DNA from: Clostridia bacterium
GTDB taxonomy: Bacteria; Bacillota; Clostridia; Oscillospirales; CAG-272
Length of the DNA: 50,913 nucleotides
Assembly: GCA_017462605.1 (NCBI GenBank)
Contig: JAFTQV010000075.1
Span: forward strand, 1 to 50,913
Direction of reading: 5' to 3'
Below are positions 28,201 through 35,656 of this stretch, piece after piece. The notes under the pieces are model-generated. The model saw only the letters and a program-made list of their open reading frames with translations, was not told the origin of the DNA and made no database searches. The position numbers were made by a program, and so were the translations under genes. Within the stretch, counting starts at the first letter, position 1, and every line of letters starts with the position of its first letter.

Positions 28201-29881
28201 TGTTGAGGTGGTTACCGACCGTCATCGATATCTCACCGAAGACGTTGTTATATATGATTACTGCGGCAGCGTTTGCCTCTTTAGCAAACTGCACCTTTTC
28301 CTCGAAGGTGATGTCTCCTCTCTTTACGAGAGCGATCTTGCCTTCAAGATCAAGACCCGCATAGTTGATCGCGTATCCGAGACCGGGAACGGTGACGTAC
28401 TCAAACTCCGCGTGGGGATTTTCCTCGTTGACGCCGAGCATATCAAAGAAATCGTAGAGCTTCGCGCTCATATTGTACGCCTCGTTGAAGAAGACCTCAC
28501 GGTCGCCGTTGACGAACATGTAGTTCTCCTTGTTGCCGTTTATGGAAGCAACCGAGAGAGACGCGCTGTACGTAGAGGGCGCTCCAACAGTCGCAGAGTC
28601 GGGGTTATCCGTCTTATTGGTATTACCCTGCTCGGAGCCGAATCCGCTGCTGTAATCATTGGAAGCGGCAACGATAAGAGATATGCCCGCAGCCTCTATT
28701 CTGTCATAAATCTCATTCTTATATTCATCGTCAACCTCGCGGGAGAAGCCGCAGGAGGTACCGAGCGACATGTTGATCGCGTCAACTCCGAGGACTACCG
28801 AATCCTCAAGAGCCGCAAGGATATCTCCGTCCTCACCGCCGTCCTTATAGTCGCTGAACACCTTCATTATCGCAAACTGCGTATCAAGCGCAACGCCGGT
28901 GATCTCGCTGTCATATCCGCCGATAATGCCGGCAACGTGAGTTCCGTGGCTGCTTCTGAAGGGCATGATATCGGTATCCTTATCGGCGTAGTCGTAGCCG
29001 TAAGCGATCTTATTCTTGGTAAGGTTTCCGTAGTAAAGCTCGCGAGCCTCGATAGACGTATCGAATTCGTAAGCCTTAAGATCCTTCATAAGAGCCTCGA
29101 TATCACTTCTGTCATAAAGAGGATCAACTACGTCGTGGGTAGTGAATGCGCTGTGCGTATAGTCGCATCCCGTATCAAGCACCGCAACGATAGTTCCCTT
29201 ACCCGTGAACTCAATGTCGCTGCTATTGAATATACCCGTCTCGTATACGTAAACGGGGTTATCTACCGCAACCGCAGGAAGGTATGCATTCGAGATCATT
29301 ACTCTCTCAACGCCCTCGAAGCTGCATATAGCCTCGATGTTTTCATACGTGGTGCGGACGTAAGCGCCGTCCATAATGTTATAATAATTGTACTTGGTCT
29401 CGCCGATGAGTCCGGCTTCCTCAAGAGCCGTAAGCACTCCCGACTGATTGGAAGCAAGCTTATTCTTGAGCTTTATGGCAGCCGAGGAACCGAGATACTC
29501 CTCGTAGGTCATATAGTCGGATGCCGAAGAAGACGAAAACTCGTCTATGATCGAGGTATCCGAGAAGGAGATTATAACTCCGACCTCTCCCTTAAGCTCG
29601 CTATCATCGATCCTCTGAACGAGATCCTTATTAAGCGAAGCAATGAAATCCTCCTTAAGCTGCTTTATTACTTCATCGCTGTCAAATTTACCTATGCCGC
29701 TTGCACCGTTACCCTTATTTCCCGAGCCGATGCCGCTAAAGAGGGGCGATACCTCATCTGCAACAGCCGCGCAGGAAAGCGCAAGAGTCTGCACAAGGAT
29801 CGCAACGAGCATAAGGCAAGATACAAGCTTGCCGAAGAAGCCCCTCGCTCTTTTTCTGGTACTTGTCTGATTGTTCTGCAT
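22262..29881 (-). CDS. Giant cell-surface subtilisin-like protease with PA, Ig-like and BspA leucine-rich repeats
   Basis: The 2539-residue S8 protease of the lactocepin/C5a-peptidase type has a signal peptide (to about residue 40). The triad is D236 (VLDTGCD), H312 (SHGTHVAG) and S635 (GTSMAAPN), with the oxyanion Asn at N408 and a PA domain inserted at about 470-580 (GKIALVKRGDITFEEKV). Beta-sandwich segments follow (about 700-1130). Two Ig-like (Big_2-type) segments are near 1160-1250 and 1305-1385, and about 30 BspA-type leucine-rich repeats (IG-x-x-AF-x-x-C-x-x-L) lie at about 1400-2250. A helical stalk, one C-terminal transmembrane helix (about 2500-2530) and a KKKK tail end it. The repeats should bind host or dietary proteins next to the catalytic head. 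It is the first gene of the operon feeding the Opp importer and has a near-perfect promoter. Confidence 0.93.
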   Translation of the reverse strand: MQNNQTSTRKRARGFFGKLVSCLMLVAILVQTLALSCAAVADEVSPLFSGIGSGNKGNGASGIGKFDSDEVIKQLKEDFIASLNKDLVQRIDDSELKGEVGVIISFSDTSIIDEFSSSSASDYMTYEEYLGSSAAIKLKNKLASNQSGVLTALEEAGLIGETKYNYYNIMDGAYVRTTYENIEAICSFEGVERVMISNAYLPAVAVDNPVYVYETGIFNSSDIEFTGKGTIVAVLDTGCDYTHSAFTTHDVVDPLYDRSDIEALMKDLKAYEFDTSIEARELYYGNLTKNKIAYGYDYADKDTDIMPFRSSHGTHVAGIIGGYDSEITGVALDTQFAIMKVFSDYKDGGEDGDILAALEDSVVLGVDAINMSLGTSCGFSREVDDEYKNEIYDRIEAAGISLIVAASNDYSSGFGSEQGNTNKTDNPDSATVGAPSTYSASLSVASINGNKENYMFVNGDREVFFNEAYNMSAKLYDFFDMLGVNEENPHAEFEYVTVPGLGYAINYAGLDLEGKIALVKRGDITFEEKVQFAKEANAAAVIIYNNVFGEISMTVGNHLNIPVISIGKDDGEAMAAFETGKVVFDYSNEAGPFMSDFSSWGPTPDLKLKPEVTAHGGNIYSAIPGGEYEELSGTSMAAPNMCGIAVLIRQYVKEKYPEFSTTEVRDLVNELCMSTATIALDKKGNPYSPRKQGAGIADIVKSTTTPAYLYVLNEDGTKLGKTKLELGDDPTRSGVYEMTINLENISDKSVSYKLGNIAMTESVSTSDPEYVAEMAYMLSNTAEYKAEGGTLEGGVLTVEAGKTAKVTAKITLSAADKAYINESFENGMFVEGYLTFDNTEEKGVDLNAPFLAFFGDWGEAHIFDLDYYEEETEKHNNAIDEDDKIKADYYATTPLGLYYYDYIIPLGAYLYEVDESEYSVIPGTREHAAVSYFNDAISGIYGVYAGLLRGAKELKTTIVDTATGEVVWENTEYNCYKSHYGGAPLPYYSRFDIPMVDYATNEIFGSNNSHYEVTMSAVLDWDSENRNSLDTYSFSFYIDYEAPTVTDAKFYTKYDKSKEEDRYYVDIYVYDNHYAMSLRPIAVYEIMERGEMKKTYSSLCDYPIPIYQENRGEVTKVTLEITDYLDAIAASGDPEGLTIHIDDYAMNSGIAYIPFPETDSTDIKFKSEEITLDINETFDLAEYFVREGSEEAVDGDYLNALTWTSSDESVVAISGGKIEALKAGSAVIEVTGNSWKTKNGLGDTVPLSKKIAVKVTENEVKNPESSGEVKIEALDFVSYNTLFAFNSDIDFSEIGRTDSINYFGKKCEISFYPSEQIQLNYNLKPWNLPEDRYTLTWKSSNPKVATVDENGVVTAEAEGTANISLQIAVDGKTSLLAARCSVEVKSEFVIENRTLIAYKGKGGDVIIPDDEGVLYIGEYAFCHYDFVHDREVEKDENGYYDVDEKRDALGNDTVTSVVIPEGVDTINQYAFYNCENLSSVTLPESCKTIGEYAFANCGLLVDVNFENVNTIYDYAFYQCTSLTCEGIGVPDLSGVYAIGKYTFAGARFSDIKLTTLSLAGIGAFMDCSKLTSVELGTKTRVSEKMFENTPLESIVIYSDIISDSAFKNCTELKSVEIKNDITYLGAEAFSGCAKLEDVVFDGGCEAIANNAFYECSALESFTLPDCDVTIGDAAFGSSGLKTLVFAENSFITSGGVSIFDKVGSVTLDASASAKYKLDNKALFTKDGKTLVLLTPGASVSSFTVGAAVTKIADGAFSSNTSLTTVTFEGNSALESIGASAFANCTKLSNITLPASVKSIGRAAFFGNTSLQSIDLSNVTYVGELAFAESALTSVNIGAESVVIGDYAFSDAKSLKTVTLGAKAVIGKYAFANDTALTTVTILGEGATVSEGAFAFCSKLSSFDFEDVSGALGKGAFINCSSLTAVNIPNVTEIGEACFSTCTSLTTVTAPKLEKVGNYAFAPYSDTSARAATLTSIDAPKLREIGIYGFRGCEKLKKIDISGVAVMGEAAFADCTALTTVTLGEDLKEIPKYAFYNDKVLSSINLDKVVTFGQSCVYNTKLPAEIDLSSAEFIGNQAFAEPEGKNNIEKVIAPNLKTADDYAFIGCAKLKEIYAPKLETVGLAAFAYTAIEKFEITSSLKVVGDGAFEGCESLTAFFTKEENTEIYTKDLGGVMLKDGVLYLVTEKGYVLVRYPIAKTDKEFKVEEGTVRIDFGAVHGNTSLEKVILPGSLTHIGNYAFFGCENLKTVVFNSYYAPTLEATFTGEIPEISSSTVSQYPGFDKLYKYNYYYMKDDIVTPPYNYRNFVDTVTSEAAEGLTYVIPTNSFGYDSAIYGAYFKASETENSGTVMGPYAISFIEAVRKLPETADRFDKSLIDAAINAYNALVEKKDEMAFVDESYVEKYNKACSQYNVSVAENKIAHLFDIANSEYFFNKVKDAREFYLGLSDADKALVKNASVLDTKIEALKNAMGVEPDFSLNYSDHFAEEPTEPDVPDDPNGSDNGGNLVTAVIIVAVSVVVLAAAAVVVIVFLKKKKGSVQ

Positions 29882-29952
29882 TTTGATTTTTCCCTTTGCT
29901 TTTTTTATATAAGTAATATAAAATAAATTTCTATATTACAGACACTTATAAC

Positions 29953-29981
29953 ATTATATCACCGTGAATAAAAAAAGTCAA
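29953..29981 (-). promoter_or_regulatory. Strong promoter of the protease-Opp operon
   Basis: TTGACT (29976-29981), 17-nt spacer, perfect TATAAT (29953-29958), giving a leader of about 65 nt. No other promoter was seen in the 16 kb that follow, so this probably drives all eight genes. Confidence 0.88.
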
Positions 29982-30528
29982 CAGTTAATTTTAAATATTA
30001 ATACAATATTCGGGGGCGCGCCAAAAGATTATACAAATTGTACACAATATGCCTTTTATGCACTCCAAATCGTGATAAGATGCATAATAATTCCTTCATC
30101 ATCCGATCATTTTCTTGACTTTTTTGTTTTTTCCGAAAGCAATAAATGAATTTATCCTAACCCAAAGCTTCATTTTTTCTTTCATTTTTTCATTTTGCCG
30201 CTATTCTTCGGCGAGCCGCTTTTTAGATTGCACCGCTTTATTTATTAAAAGTACGGTAGAGCCAAGCCGCCATGTCGGGCGTTTAGTATTTTTTCATAAA
30301 ACTTGCTTATATATGTATATATAATTAATGAAGGTTTTCGCTTAGAAGCTTCCCGTCCGCCAACGAACTCGCGGCAGCAATGAAACGTTATTTTTATATT
30401 GTTTCGCTTTATCTGAATAAAGTGAATGCTGTTTTTTTATTTGCGGGATTACGCTGCGCTCTCTGATTTGAAGCCTCGAATTTGACATTTTTTATTGTCA
30501 AACTTGCAAAAAATATTTTTCCGAATTA
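29982..30528. other. AT-rich intergenic region without recognised gene
   Basis: This divergent spacer between the protease operon and the nucleoside kinase gene has long T runs and only short open frames without ribosome binding sites. Apart from the small inverted repeat at 30481-30502 I see no structured element, though a small RNA cannot be excluded. Confidence 0.5.
30481..30502. promoter_or_regulatory. Inverted repeat upstream of the kinase promoter
   Basis: TTTGACA (30481-30487) and TGTCAAA (30496-30502) form a perfect 7-bp inverted repeat with an 8-nt centre, 26 nt before the -35. It could be an operator; nothing identifies the binder. Confidence 0.35.
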
Positions 30529-30558
30529 TTGACAAAAACGGTAGTTTTGCAATATAAT
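30529..30558 (+). promoter_or_regulatory. Consensus promoter of the nucleoside kinase gene
   Basis: Perfect TTGACA (30529-30534), 18-nt spacer, perfect TATAAT (30553-30558), 51 nt before the start codon. Confidence 0.88.
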
Positions 30559-30609
30559 AATGTTGTTGAACATTAATAGTTGCGTAAGTATAAAGTGAGG
30601 ATAATCGAT

Positions 30610-32313
30610 ATGAAATTAATAATTGACGGGCGCGAAATAATTGCCGAGGCGGGAGAGTCCCTGCTTGATCTTTCAAAAAGGCTCGGGTACACCGTAGGTA
30701 AGCTCTCATCAGACCCGATCGTGGCTAAGATCGCGGGAAGAGTTTTTACCCTGAATTACATACCCGTTCGTCACAAGGACGTGACGCACGAAAAGACCTC
30801 TGTCAGAACCGCTATGGCGGCATCGGACGGCGTGGTCAATCTCATAAGATACAGCGATCCCGCGGGAAGAGACGCATATACGAGAACGGCGCAATTCGTG
30901 CTTTTCTTAGCTCTCGGCAAGCTTTGGCCGAAGGCTCTCGGCTCTATGAACTGCACTATCGGTCAAGGACTTTATATCAAGGTCAAGGGCGCTCCCGATT
31001 TCTCGGTGGACGCGCTCGAAAAAGAGGTCGAAAGAATAGTGGGGGAAGACTTCCCTCTTATAAGACGCCGCATTGCCACGAAGGAGCTTATCGAATACTA
31101 TGAAAAATGCGGCCAGGAAGACAAGGCAGAGCTTCTCTCCTACCGCAAGAAGGAATATATCGACGTCTACGAGCATGACGGCTTTATAGATTATTTCTAC
31201 GGCGAAATGGCGCCTTCAACGGGCGCGCTCCGCTCCTGGGATATAATCGATGCCCCCGAGGGATTTATCTTTATTTACCCTGATCCCAAGGATCCCGACA
31301 GAGTTTCCGAGTACCGCGAAAGCCCGAATTTCTTCACGATGTCCGAAGAGAGCCGCCAATGGGGCGAGCTTATGGGCTGCGAGACGGTTGCCGATCTCAA
31401 CGCACTCGTTGCGAGCGGAAGGATACGCGAGCTTATCCGTGTCAACGAGGCTCTTCACGAAAAGAAGTTCTCGAATATTGCCGATATGATCATCGAGCGC
31501 GGCGCGAAGGCGGTCATGCTCGCAGGACCCAGCTCCTCGGGAAAGACCACCTCGGCAAACCGCCTCGCAATACAGCTTAAGGTTCACGGCAGAGCACCCG
31601 TCCTTATGAGCCTTGACGATTATTATCTTGACAGAGAGCTTCTCACCCCGGGACCGGACGGCAAGATAGACCTCGAGCATATCAACACGATAGATACCGA
31701 GCTTTTCGGCAAGCACCTCTCGGCTCTGCTTTCGGGCGAAGAGGTCGAGATACCGAGCTTTAATTTCAAGGAAGGCAGGCGCGAATGGGTCGGCCACAAA
31801 ATGAAGCTTGACGAAAGATCGGTCATAATCATCGAGGGCATCCACGGTCTTAACCCCGTTCTTATCCCCGAGGCGCTTGACCCGAGACTCGTCTTTAGAA
31901 TGTATATAAGCCCTCTTTTGCCGCTGGCTCTCGATTATCACAACCGCATACCGACGAGCTATTTAAGGCTTCTTCGCCGCACTGTGCGCGATTTTGAGAC
32001 GAGGGGCGCATCCGTGCAGAAAACTCTTTCAATGTGGGATTCCGTGCGCCGCGGAGAGGAAAGGTGGATATTCCCCTATCAGGAGAATGCCGACGTTATA
32101 TTCAACAGCTCAACTCTTTACGAGCTTGCCGTTCTGAAAAAATACATCTATCCTCTTCTTACCGAGATAAAGGCATCCGAGGATTGCTATGACCAGGTAA
32201 GAGGTATGGTAAAGATTTTGAACTACGTTTGCCAGAGCGATGCGGACGATGAAATTCCGCCCACAAGCATAGTCAGAGAATTTATCGGCGGCAATAGTTT
32301 TTATAAGAAATAA
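30610..32313 (+). CDS. TGS-domain nucleoside kinase (uridine kinase/PRK family)
   Basis: The 567-residue protein has three parts: an N-terminal TGS domain (residues 1-62, MKLIIDGREI...AKIAGRVF), a segment resembling the threonyl/alanyl-tRNA synthetase second additional domain (about 70-250), and a P-loop kinase of the uridine kinase/phosphoribulokinase family (about 290-500). Walker A is GPSSSGKTT at 306-314, followed by MSLDDYY and VIIIEGIHGLNP. Such proteins are annotated as nucleoside kinases in Firmicutes and phosphorylate a nucleoside, probably uridine or cytidine, in the cytosol; the substrate is not certain. The ATG at 30610 is chosen over one at 30580 because GAGG lies 9 nt before it. 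It has its own promoter and terminator. Confidence 0.9.
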   Translation: MKLIIDGREIIAEAGESLLDLSKRLGYTVGKLSSDPIVAKIAGRVFTLNYIPVRHKDVTHEKTSVRTAMAASDGVVNLIRYSDPAGRDAYTRTAQFVLFLALGKLWPKALGSMNCTIGQGLYIKVKGAPDFSVDALEKEVERIVGEDFPLIRRRIATKELIEYYEKCGQEDKAELLSYRKKEYIDVYEHDGFIDYFYGEMAPSTGALRSWDIIDAPEGFIFIYPDPKDPDRVSEYRESPNFFTMSEESRQWGELMGCETVADLNALVASGRIRELIRVNEALHEKKFSNIADMIIERGAKAVMLAGPSSSGKTTSANRLAIQLKVHGRAPVLMSLDDYYLDRELLTPGPDGKIDLEHINTIDTELFGKHLSALLSGEEVEIPSFNFKEGRREWVGHKMKLDERSVIIIEGIHGLNPVLIPEALDPRLVFRMYISPLLPLALDYHNRIPTSYLRLLRRTVRDFETRGASVQKTLSMWDSVRRGEERWIFPYQENADVIFNSSTLYELAVLKKYIYPLLTEIKASEDCYDQVRGMVKILNYVCQSDADDEIPPTSIVREFIGGNSFYKK

Positions 32314-32350
32314 AATTTGAATAACGTACCGATTTGGTACATAAAAGTTT

Positions 32351-32393
32351 ACGAGACTGCCCTATATCAGCTAAAAAGGCAGTCTCGTTTTTT
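32351..32393 (+). terminator. Intrinsic terminator of the nucleoside kinase gene
   Basis: Perfect 11-bp stem ACGAGACTGCC (32351-32361) with 32378-32388, 16-nt loop, then six T. The convergent two-component operon ends 35 nt away on minus and may use the same hairpin, though its minus-strand tail is less T-rich. Confidence 0.88.
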
Positions 32394-32422
32394 ATAAGTT
32401 TTTTTAAAAAAGTAAATGTTTT

Positions 32423-32824
32423 TTACTTCAACATACCGTCCGTTATACGTATTATCTCGGGCGCTATTTTTTCTCTTTCCCTCTTAAGGACGAGGTTGTA
32501 GAGAGGATAAGCTAATGCCGCCAATGCCGCTCCGATGAGGCCTAGGGATATTCCCACGATGAGAGCTACCGTCTCCCCTATACCGAGGCTCCCCGCAAGA
32601 GGCGACATAACGAGGCTCATTCCGAAGCCCATTACAAGAACGCCGATAATGCCTATTATCAAGGCAACCGTTTCCGCCTTTTTGGTGACCTCTCTGTCAA
32701 GCCGCCTTAAGCGAGCCATACCGTCCTCTTCCTTCGGCGCGTATTTTTCTCGTATTCTTTTAAGCTCCTCCTGCTCCTTTGCCGAGTAGGTGTAGCTGAA
32801 GCCGCCGTTCGTATTATTCTCCAA
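32423..32824 (-). CDS. Small two-TM membrane protein of the YSAKE type
   Basis: The 133-residue protein has a hydrophilic N-terminus (FSYTYSAKEQEELKRIREKY, then PKEEDGMARLRRLD), two hydrophobic helices (about 54-75 and 85-108) and a charged tail. It is read from a TTG at 32822-32824, preceded by AGAGG with 9-nt spacing. The start codon overlaps the end of the upstream gene by 11 bases. The N-terminal MEN fits the MEK of its paralogue at 39511-39900, which has the same layout and many identical residues (YSAKE, PKEE, GMSL, YPxYN). The family is common in Clostridia, as I recall, without a known role. It is the last gene of the two-component operon. Confidence 0.8.
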   Translation of the reverse strand: MENNTNGGFSYTYSAKEQEELKRIREKYAPKEEDGMARLRRLDREVTKKAETVALIIGIIGVLVMGFGMSLVMSPLAGSLGIGETVALIVGISLGLIGAALAALAYPLYNLVLKREREKIAPEIIRITDGMLK

Positions 32825-33710
32825 TTGCGTTTTCCTCTTTCTTTAGTTCTTTTATCCTTTTCGTTGCCTCACAGATCATATACACCGCCATTGCGAGAAT
32901 GAAAAGGCATATAGCGCCGCCCGTGGTTCCGAGCAATATTTTATTCGTCGTCTCGGTCATCGTTTCGTCCGAAAACGTGGTAAGCATGGTGGATTCAAGC
33001 GTCAGTATTGAGACGCACGCAGAGGCAAGACTTATGGCTTTCGACGCGCTGTATATAGGGCTGTTGTATTTGCGGTATTTTATTATACCTATTATAGCGA
33101 GGGTGAATGACGTGAAGGTATACGCCGCCATAGTAATAGTCGTTATCTCGTGGTGAACGAAGGTTCTGTTCCAATACACCATAAAGAAAACTATCAGAGC
33201 CAAAGCAAGGTTCATCACAAGGAATATCCAGCCGCAAGCGCGGTACTTGGTAAGCTCGGCGCGCATATTCTCGCCGGGCGTTGCACTTCTCATATATCTT
33301 AAAAGGAAGAACCTCATTATCGCAAGCGAGACGTAATATACGGCGAAGGAATAAAACCAGAAGGTCGAGTGATATATTCCGAGCCAGAGCTGAAGCAGGG
33401 CGTAGAGCGAATTGAAGGCGAGCGAGCCGTAGAGAGACACGTTGACTCTGAGGCGCGTATCCTCTCTCCAACGAAGATAATACTTATTTTCGTCCTTGAA
33501 ATTCTTGAAAAAATTAATGATATCGGGTATCTTAAAGCACCATACGGTGAGGGTGTACGCCGCAAGCACGTAGGTGACTATCGCGCCGACCGATTCGGTG
33601 CCGAGAAAGACCATAGAGAGAACGAGAAGCACAGCCGAGACGGGGATAAGAGCTATCATCAGCCATATCGGCGGATAGAGCAAAGCCTTACAAAGTCTCT
33701 TCAGATCCAT
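32814..33710 (-). CDS. Polytopic membrane protein of unknown function in the two-component operon
   Basis: The 298-residue protein has about seven or eight hydrophobic helices (first pairs near 15-35 and 40-60, last near 265-285) and little soluble sequence. No known transporter motif was recognised. GGAGG stands 7 nt before the ATG. The start overlaps the histidine kinase stop by 23 bases, and the end overlaps the next gene. This tight packing suggests a membrane partner that works with the kinase in sensing, but that is inference. Confidence 0.78.
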   Translation of the reverse strand: MDLKRLCKALLYPPIWLMIALIPVSAVLLVLSMVFLGTESVGAIVTYVLAAYTLTVWCFKIPDIINFFKNFKDENKYYLRWREDTRLRVNVSLYGSLAFNSLYALLQLWLGIYHSTFWFYSFAVYYVSLAIMRFFLLRYMRSATPGENMRAELTKYRACGWIFLVMNLALALIVFFMVYWNRTFVHHEITTITMAAYTFTSFTLAIIGIIKYRKYNSPIYSASKAISLASACVSILTLESTMLTTFSDETMTETTNKILLGTTGGAICLFILAMAVYMICEATKRIKELKKEENAIGE

Positions 33711-34785
33711 TGCCTGCCCTCCTTATTTTTACGGTAAAGGTAGTTCCAACGCCGACCGAGCTTTCAACGCCGATCTCGCCGCGCATAATATCGACCACCC
33801 TTTTGACGAGGGCAAGCCCAAGGCCGTTGCCCTCTGTTGCGTGAGAGGTATCGCCCTGATAGAATTTTTCAAATATATGCGCGCCGACCTCAGGCGTCAT
33901 ACCGCAGCCCGTATCGGATATTTTAACGGTGGCGTATTCGCCGTCAGCCTTTACCGAAAGGGAGACGCTGCCGCCGTCCCGAGTGAATTTGAAAGCATTT
34001 GAAAAAAGATTATTCCAAACAAGAGAAAGAAGCTCGCTATCCGCCGAAACGAGAACGCCCTCTTCAATATCGGTGGATATCTCTATTTCCCTTCTCTCCC
34101 ACACCCCTTCAAACTGCAGAAGACTCTCGCAGAGCTGCTCGCCGAGGTCATAGGTCTTTATGACGGGATAGATCTTCTGGTTTTCCAGCCTGTTAAGCTT
34201 AAGAATATTAGTCATCATATCGGCAAGACGGCGCGAAGAATCCGTCACCGCCTTCGCGTACTCAAGCCTCTTTTCCTCGGAAAGATCCTTCGCCCCGAGG
34301 AGCTTGCCGTAATTCTGAATGACGGAAAGAGGCGTTTTCATCTCGTGCGAAACGTTTGATATAAAGTCCGTCCTGAGTGTCTCAACGCTCGAAAGCTCAG
34401 ACGCCATAGTGTTGAAGCAGTCTATTATAACGTTATAATTTTCGTCCGCGGAAAGGCTGTTGATCGGCGCGATCCGAACGCCAAAGTCGCCCTTGACGAT
34501 CTTTTCCGCCGCTTTAACTATATGCCCCGTCACCTTTTCGGTGGTAAGCTTTCTGCGAACCGTATCTATCACGGTGAAAAGCACGCTTAATAAAAGCACG
34601 TTCAGAAAGGTCAGCTTTGCGGCGGTATTGAGGTTTTCTCCCGTAAGCTCTATCTCAAGAGACCGCGAAAGGACGGTCACAAAAAGCATAGTCGTGCAGG
34701 TCACAAGGAATGCAACGAGAGCAAAAAAGAGAAAATAGCTATACACGACCTGCAGAATTTTTTTCTTAAGAGTCGCTTCTCTCAC
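33688..34785 (-). CDS. Sensor histidine kinase
   Basis: The 365-residue membrane kinase has helix 1 near 12-40, a very short extracytoplasmic loop (about 40-55) and helix 2 near 56-75. A HAMP-like linker follows (about 76-135), then a HisKA domain with the phosphoacceptor in FISNVSHEMKTPL (H147). The ATP-binding domain shows the N box LVWNNLFSNAFKF, G1 ISDTGCGM, the F box and G2 GNGLGLALV. The short outer loop means it probably senses through the membrane or through a partner, as intramembrane-sensing kinases linked to peptide-resistance ABC transporters do. It is read from GTG overlapping the response regulator stop (GTGA). Confidence 0.92.
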   Translation of the reverse strand: MREATLKKKILQVVYSYFLFFALVAFLVTCTTMLFVTVLSRSLEIELTGENLNTAAKLTFLNVLLLSVLFTVIDTVRRKLTTEKVTGHIVKAAEKIVKGDFGVRIAPINSLSADENYNVIIDCFNTMASELSSVETLRTDFISNVSHEMKTPLSVIQNYGKLLGAKDLSEEKRLEYAKAVTDSSRRLADMMTNILKLNRLENQKIYPVIKTYDLGEQLCESLLQFEGVWERREIEISTDIEEGVLVSADSELLSLVWNNLFSNAFKFTRDGGSVSLSVKADGEYATVKISDTGCGMTPEVGAHIFEKFYQGDTSHATEGNGLGLALVKRVVDIMRGEIGVESSVGVGTTFTVKIRRAGNGSEETL

Positions 34786-35453
34786 TTTATCACCGCCTTA
34801 TATCCGAGACCGTGAACGGTCTGTATCTCAAAATCCGAGCATCCCGAAAGCTTCGCGCGAAGCTTGGTCATATAGACGTCCACCGTCCTCGTTCCCGTCT
34901 GGGTATCAACGTCCCAGAATTCGTCCATGAGCTGAGTTCTCGTGAAGGTCTTCTTAGGATATGAAAGAAGCTTATAAAGAAGGTCAAACTCACGCGCGGT
35001 AAGAGGTATCTCCTCGCCGTCAAGCACCGCAGACCTCTCATCCGCGTCCATTATAAAGCTGCCGACCTCAAGCCTTCTCGATGAGGCTATCTTTGAGCGG
35101 CGAAGCAATGCGCCAATGCGCAAAAACAGCTCGTCAAGATCGATAGGCTTCGTCATATAATCGTCTATTCCTATCCTGTATCCGCGCTGCTTGGAGGCAA
35201 AATCGTCTCTCGCGGTCATAAAGAGGATCGGAATTTCGTTATTGAGCGAGCGGACGGTCTTTGCGAATTCAAAGCCGTCTATCCCGGGCATCATTATATC
35301 AGAAACTATAAGATCGAAGGTGGTCTTATACATCTCGTCGTAAGCCTCTTCCGCGCCAAGGCAACCGATAGCCTCATAGCCCGAATTATTAAGAAAAGTC
35401 GAGACCGAGCGGTTAAGATCGCGGTCATCCTCAACTACCAGGATTTTAAACAT
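34782..35453 (-). CDS. OmpR/PhoB-family response regulator
   Basis: The 223-residue regulator has a receiver domain with the acidic pair E8/D9, phosphoacceptor D52 (LIVSDIMMPGIDGF) and the conserved Lys in YMTKPIDL. The C-terminal winged helix (about 125-220) has LTAREFDLLYKLLSYP, FTRTQLMDEFW and TVDVYMTKLRAKL. The start at 35451-35453 gives the normal family length and follows GGAGG; the frame is open to 35519. It pairs with the kinase directly downstream. Its probable sites are the AAATGTTAAA boxes before its own gene and before the ABC operon. Confidence 0.93.
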   Translation of the reverse strand: MFKILVVEDDRDLNRSVSTFLNNSGYEAIGCLGAEEAYDEMYKTTFDLIVSDIMMPGIDGFEFAKTVRSLNNEIPILFMTARDDFASKQRGYRIGIDDYMTKPIDLDELFLRIGALLRRSKIASSRRLEVGSFIMDADERSAVLDGEEIPLTAREFDLLYKLLSYPKKTFTRTQLMDEFWDVDTQTGTRTVDVYMTKLRAKLSGCSDFEIQTVHGLGYKAVIK

Positions 35454-35521
35454 ACTTCCTCCAATGACTTCTTCGGGAACGTTTTTCACCGTTTTCGAAG
35501 GTTTTTTCTTTATATACATAC

Positions 35522-35530
35522 ATTATAGCA
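35522..35530 (-). promoter_or_regulatory. Extended -10 promoter of the two-component operon
   Basis: TGCTATAAT on minus, an extended -10 with a perfect TATAAT (35522-35527). No good -35 is present, and the AAATGTTAAA box lies right upstream, so control by a regulator is likely. Confidence 0.7.
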
Positions 35531-35532
35531 TA

Positions 35533-35543
35533 CAAATGTTAAA
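35533..35543. promoter_or_regulatory. Putative response-regulator box, two-component promoter
   Basis: CAAATGTTAAA lies directly upstream of the extended -10. Ten bases (AAATGTTAAA) are shared with the first unit of the tandem repeat at 39964-39985. A weaker half-site with the TGTT core follows 11 bp further. Autoregulation is inferred. Confidence 0.5.
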
Positions 35544-35581
35544 ATTTTGTTTGCGAAAGAGTTTTTTATAAAAAATTTTTA

Positions 35582-35612
35582 AGCCGCCCCGAGATATTGC
35601 CACAGGACGGCT
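35582..35612 (-). terminator. Terminator before the two-component operon
   Basis: An 8-bp stem (35582-35589 with 35605-35612, one U-G pair on minus) is followed on minus by TAAAAATTTTTT. It would end transcripts coming from the ABC transporter operon through the repeat region. Confidence 0.6.
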
Positions 35613-35656
35613 GAGAAAGGTTAGGATATTATAAAGGACAGAGGACGCCCCCCTCA

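Noticed and set aside
26945..29926. 993-codon open frame on the plus strand
   Set aside because: It lies wholly antisense to the subtilase, whose active-site and repeat motifs are clear. The translation has no domain logic, and the length is an effect of codon bias.
30115..30324. 69-codon open frame in the intergenic region
   Set aside because: Phe/Ser-rich translation of AT-rich DNA, without a ribosome binding site or promoter at a sensible distance.
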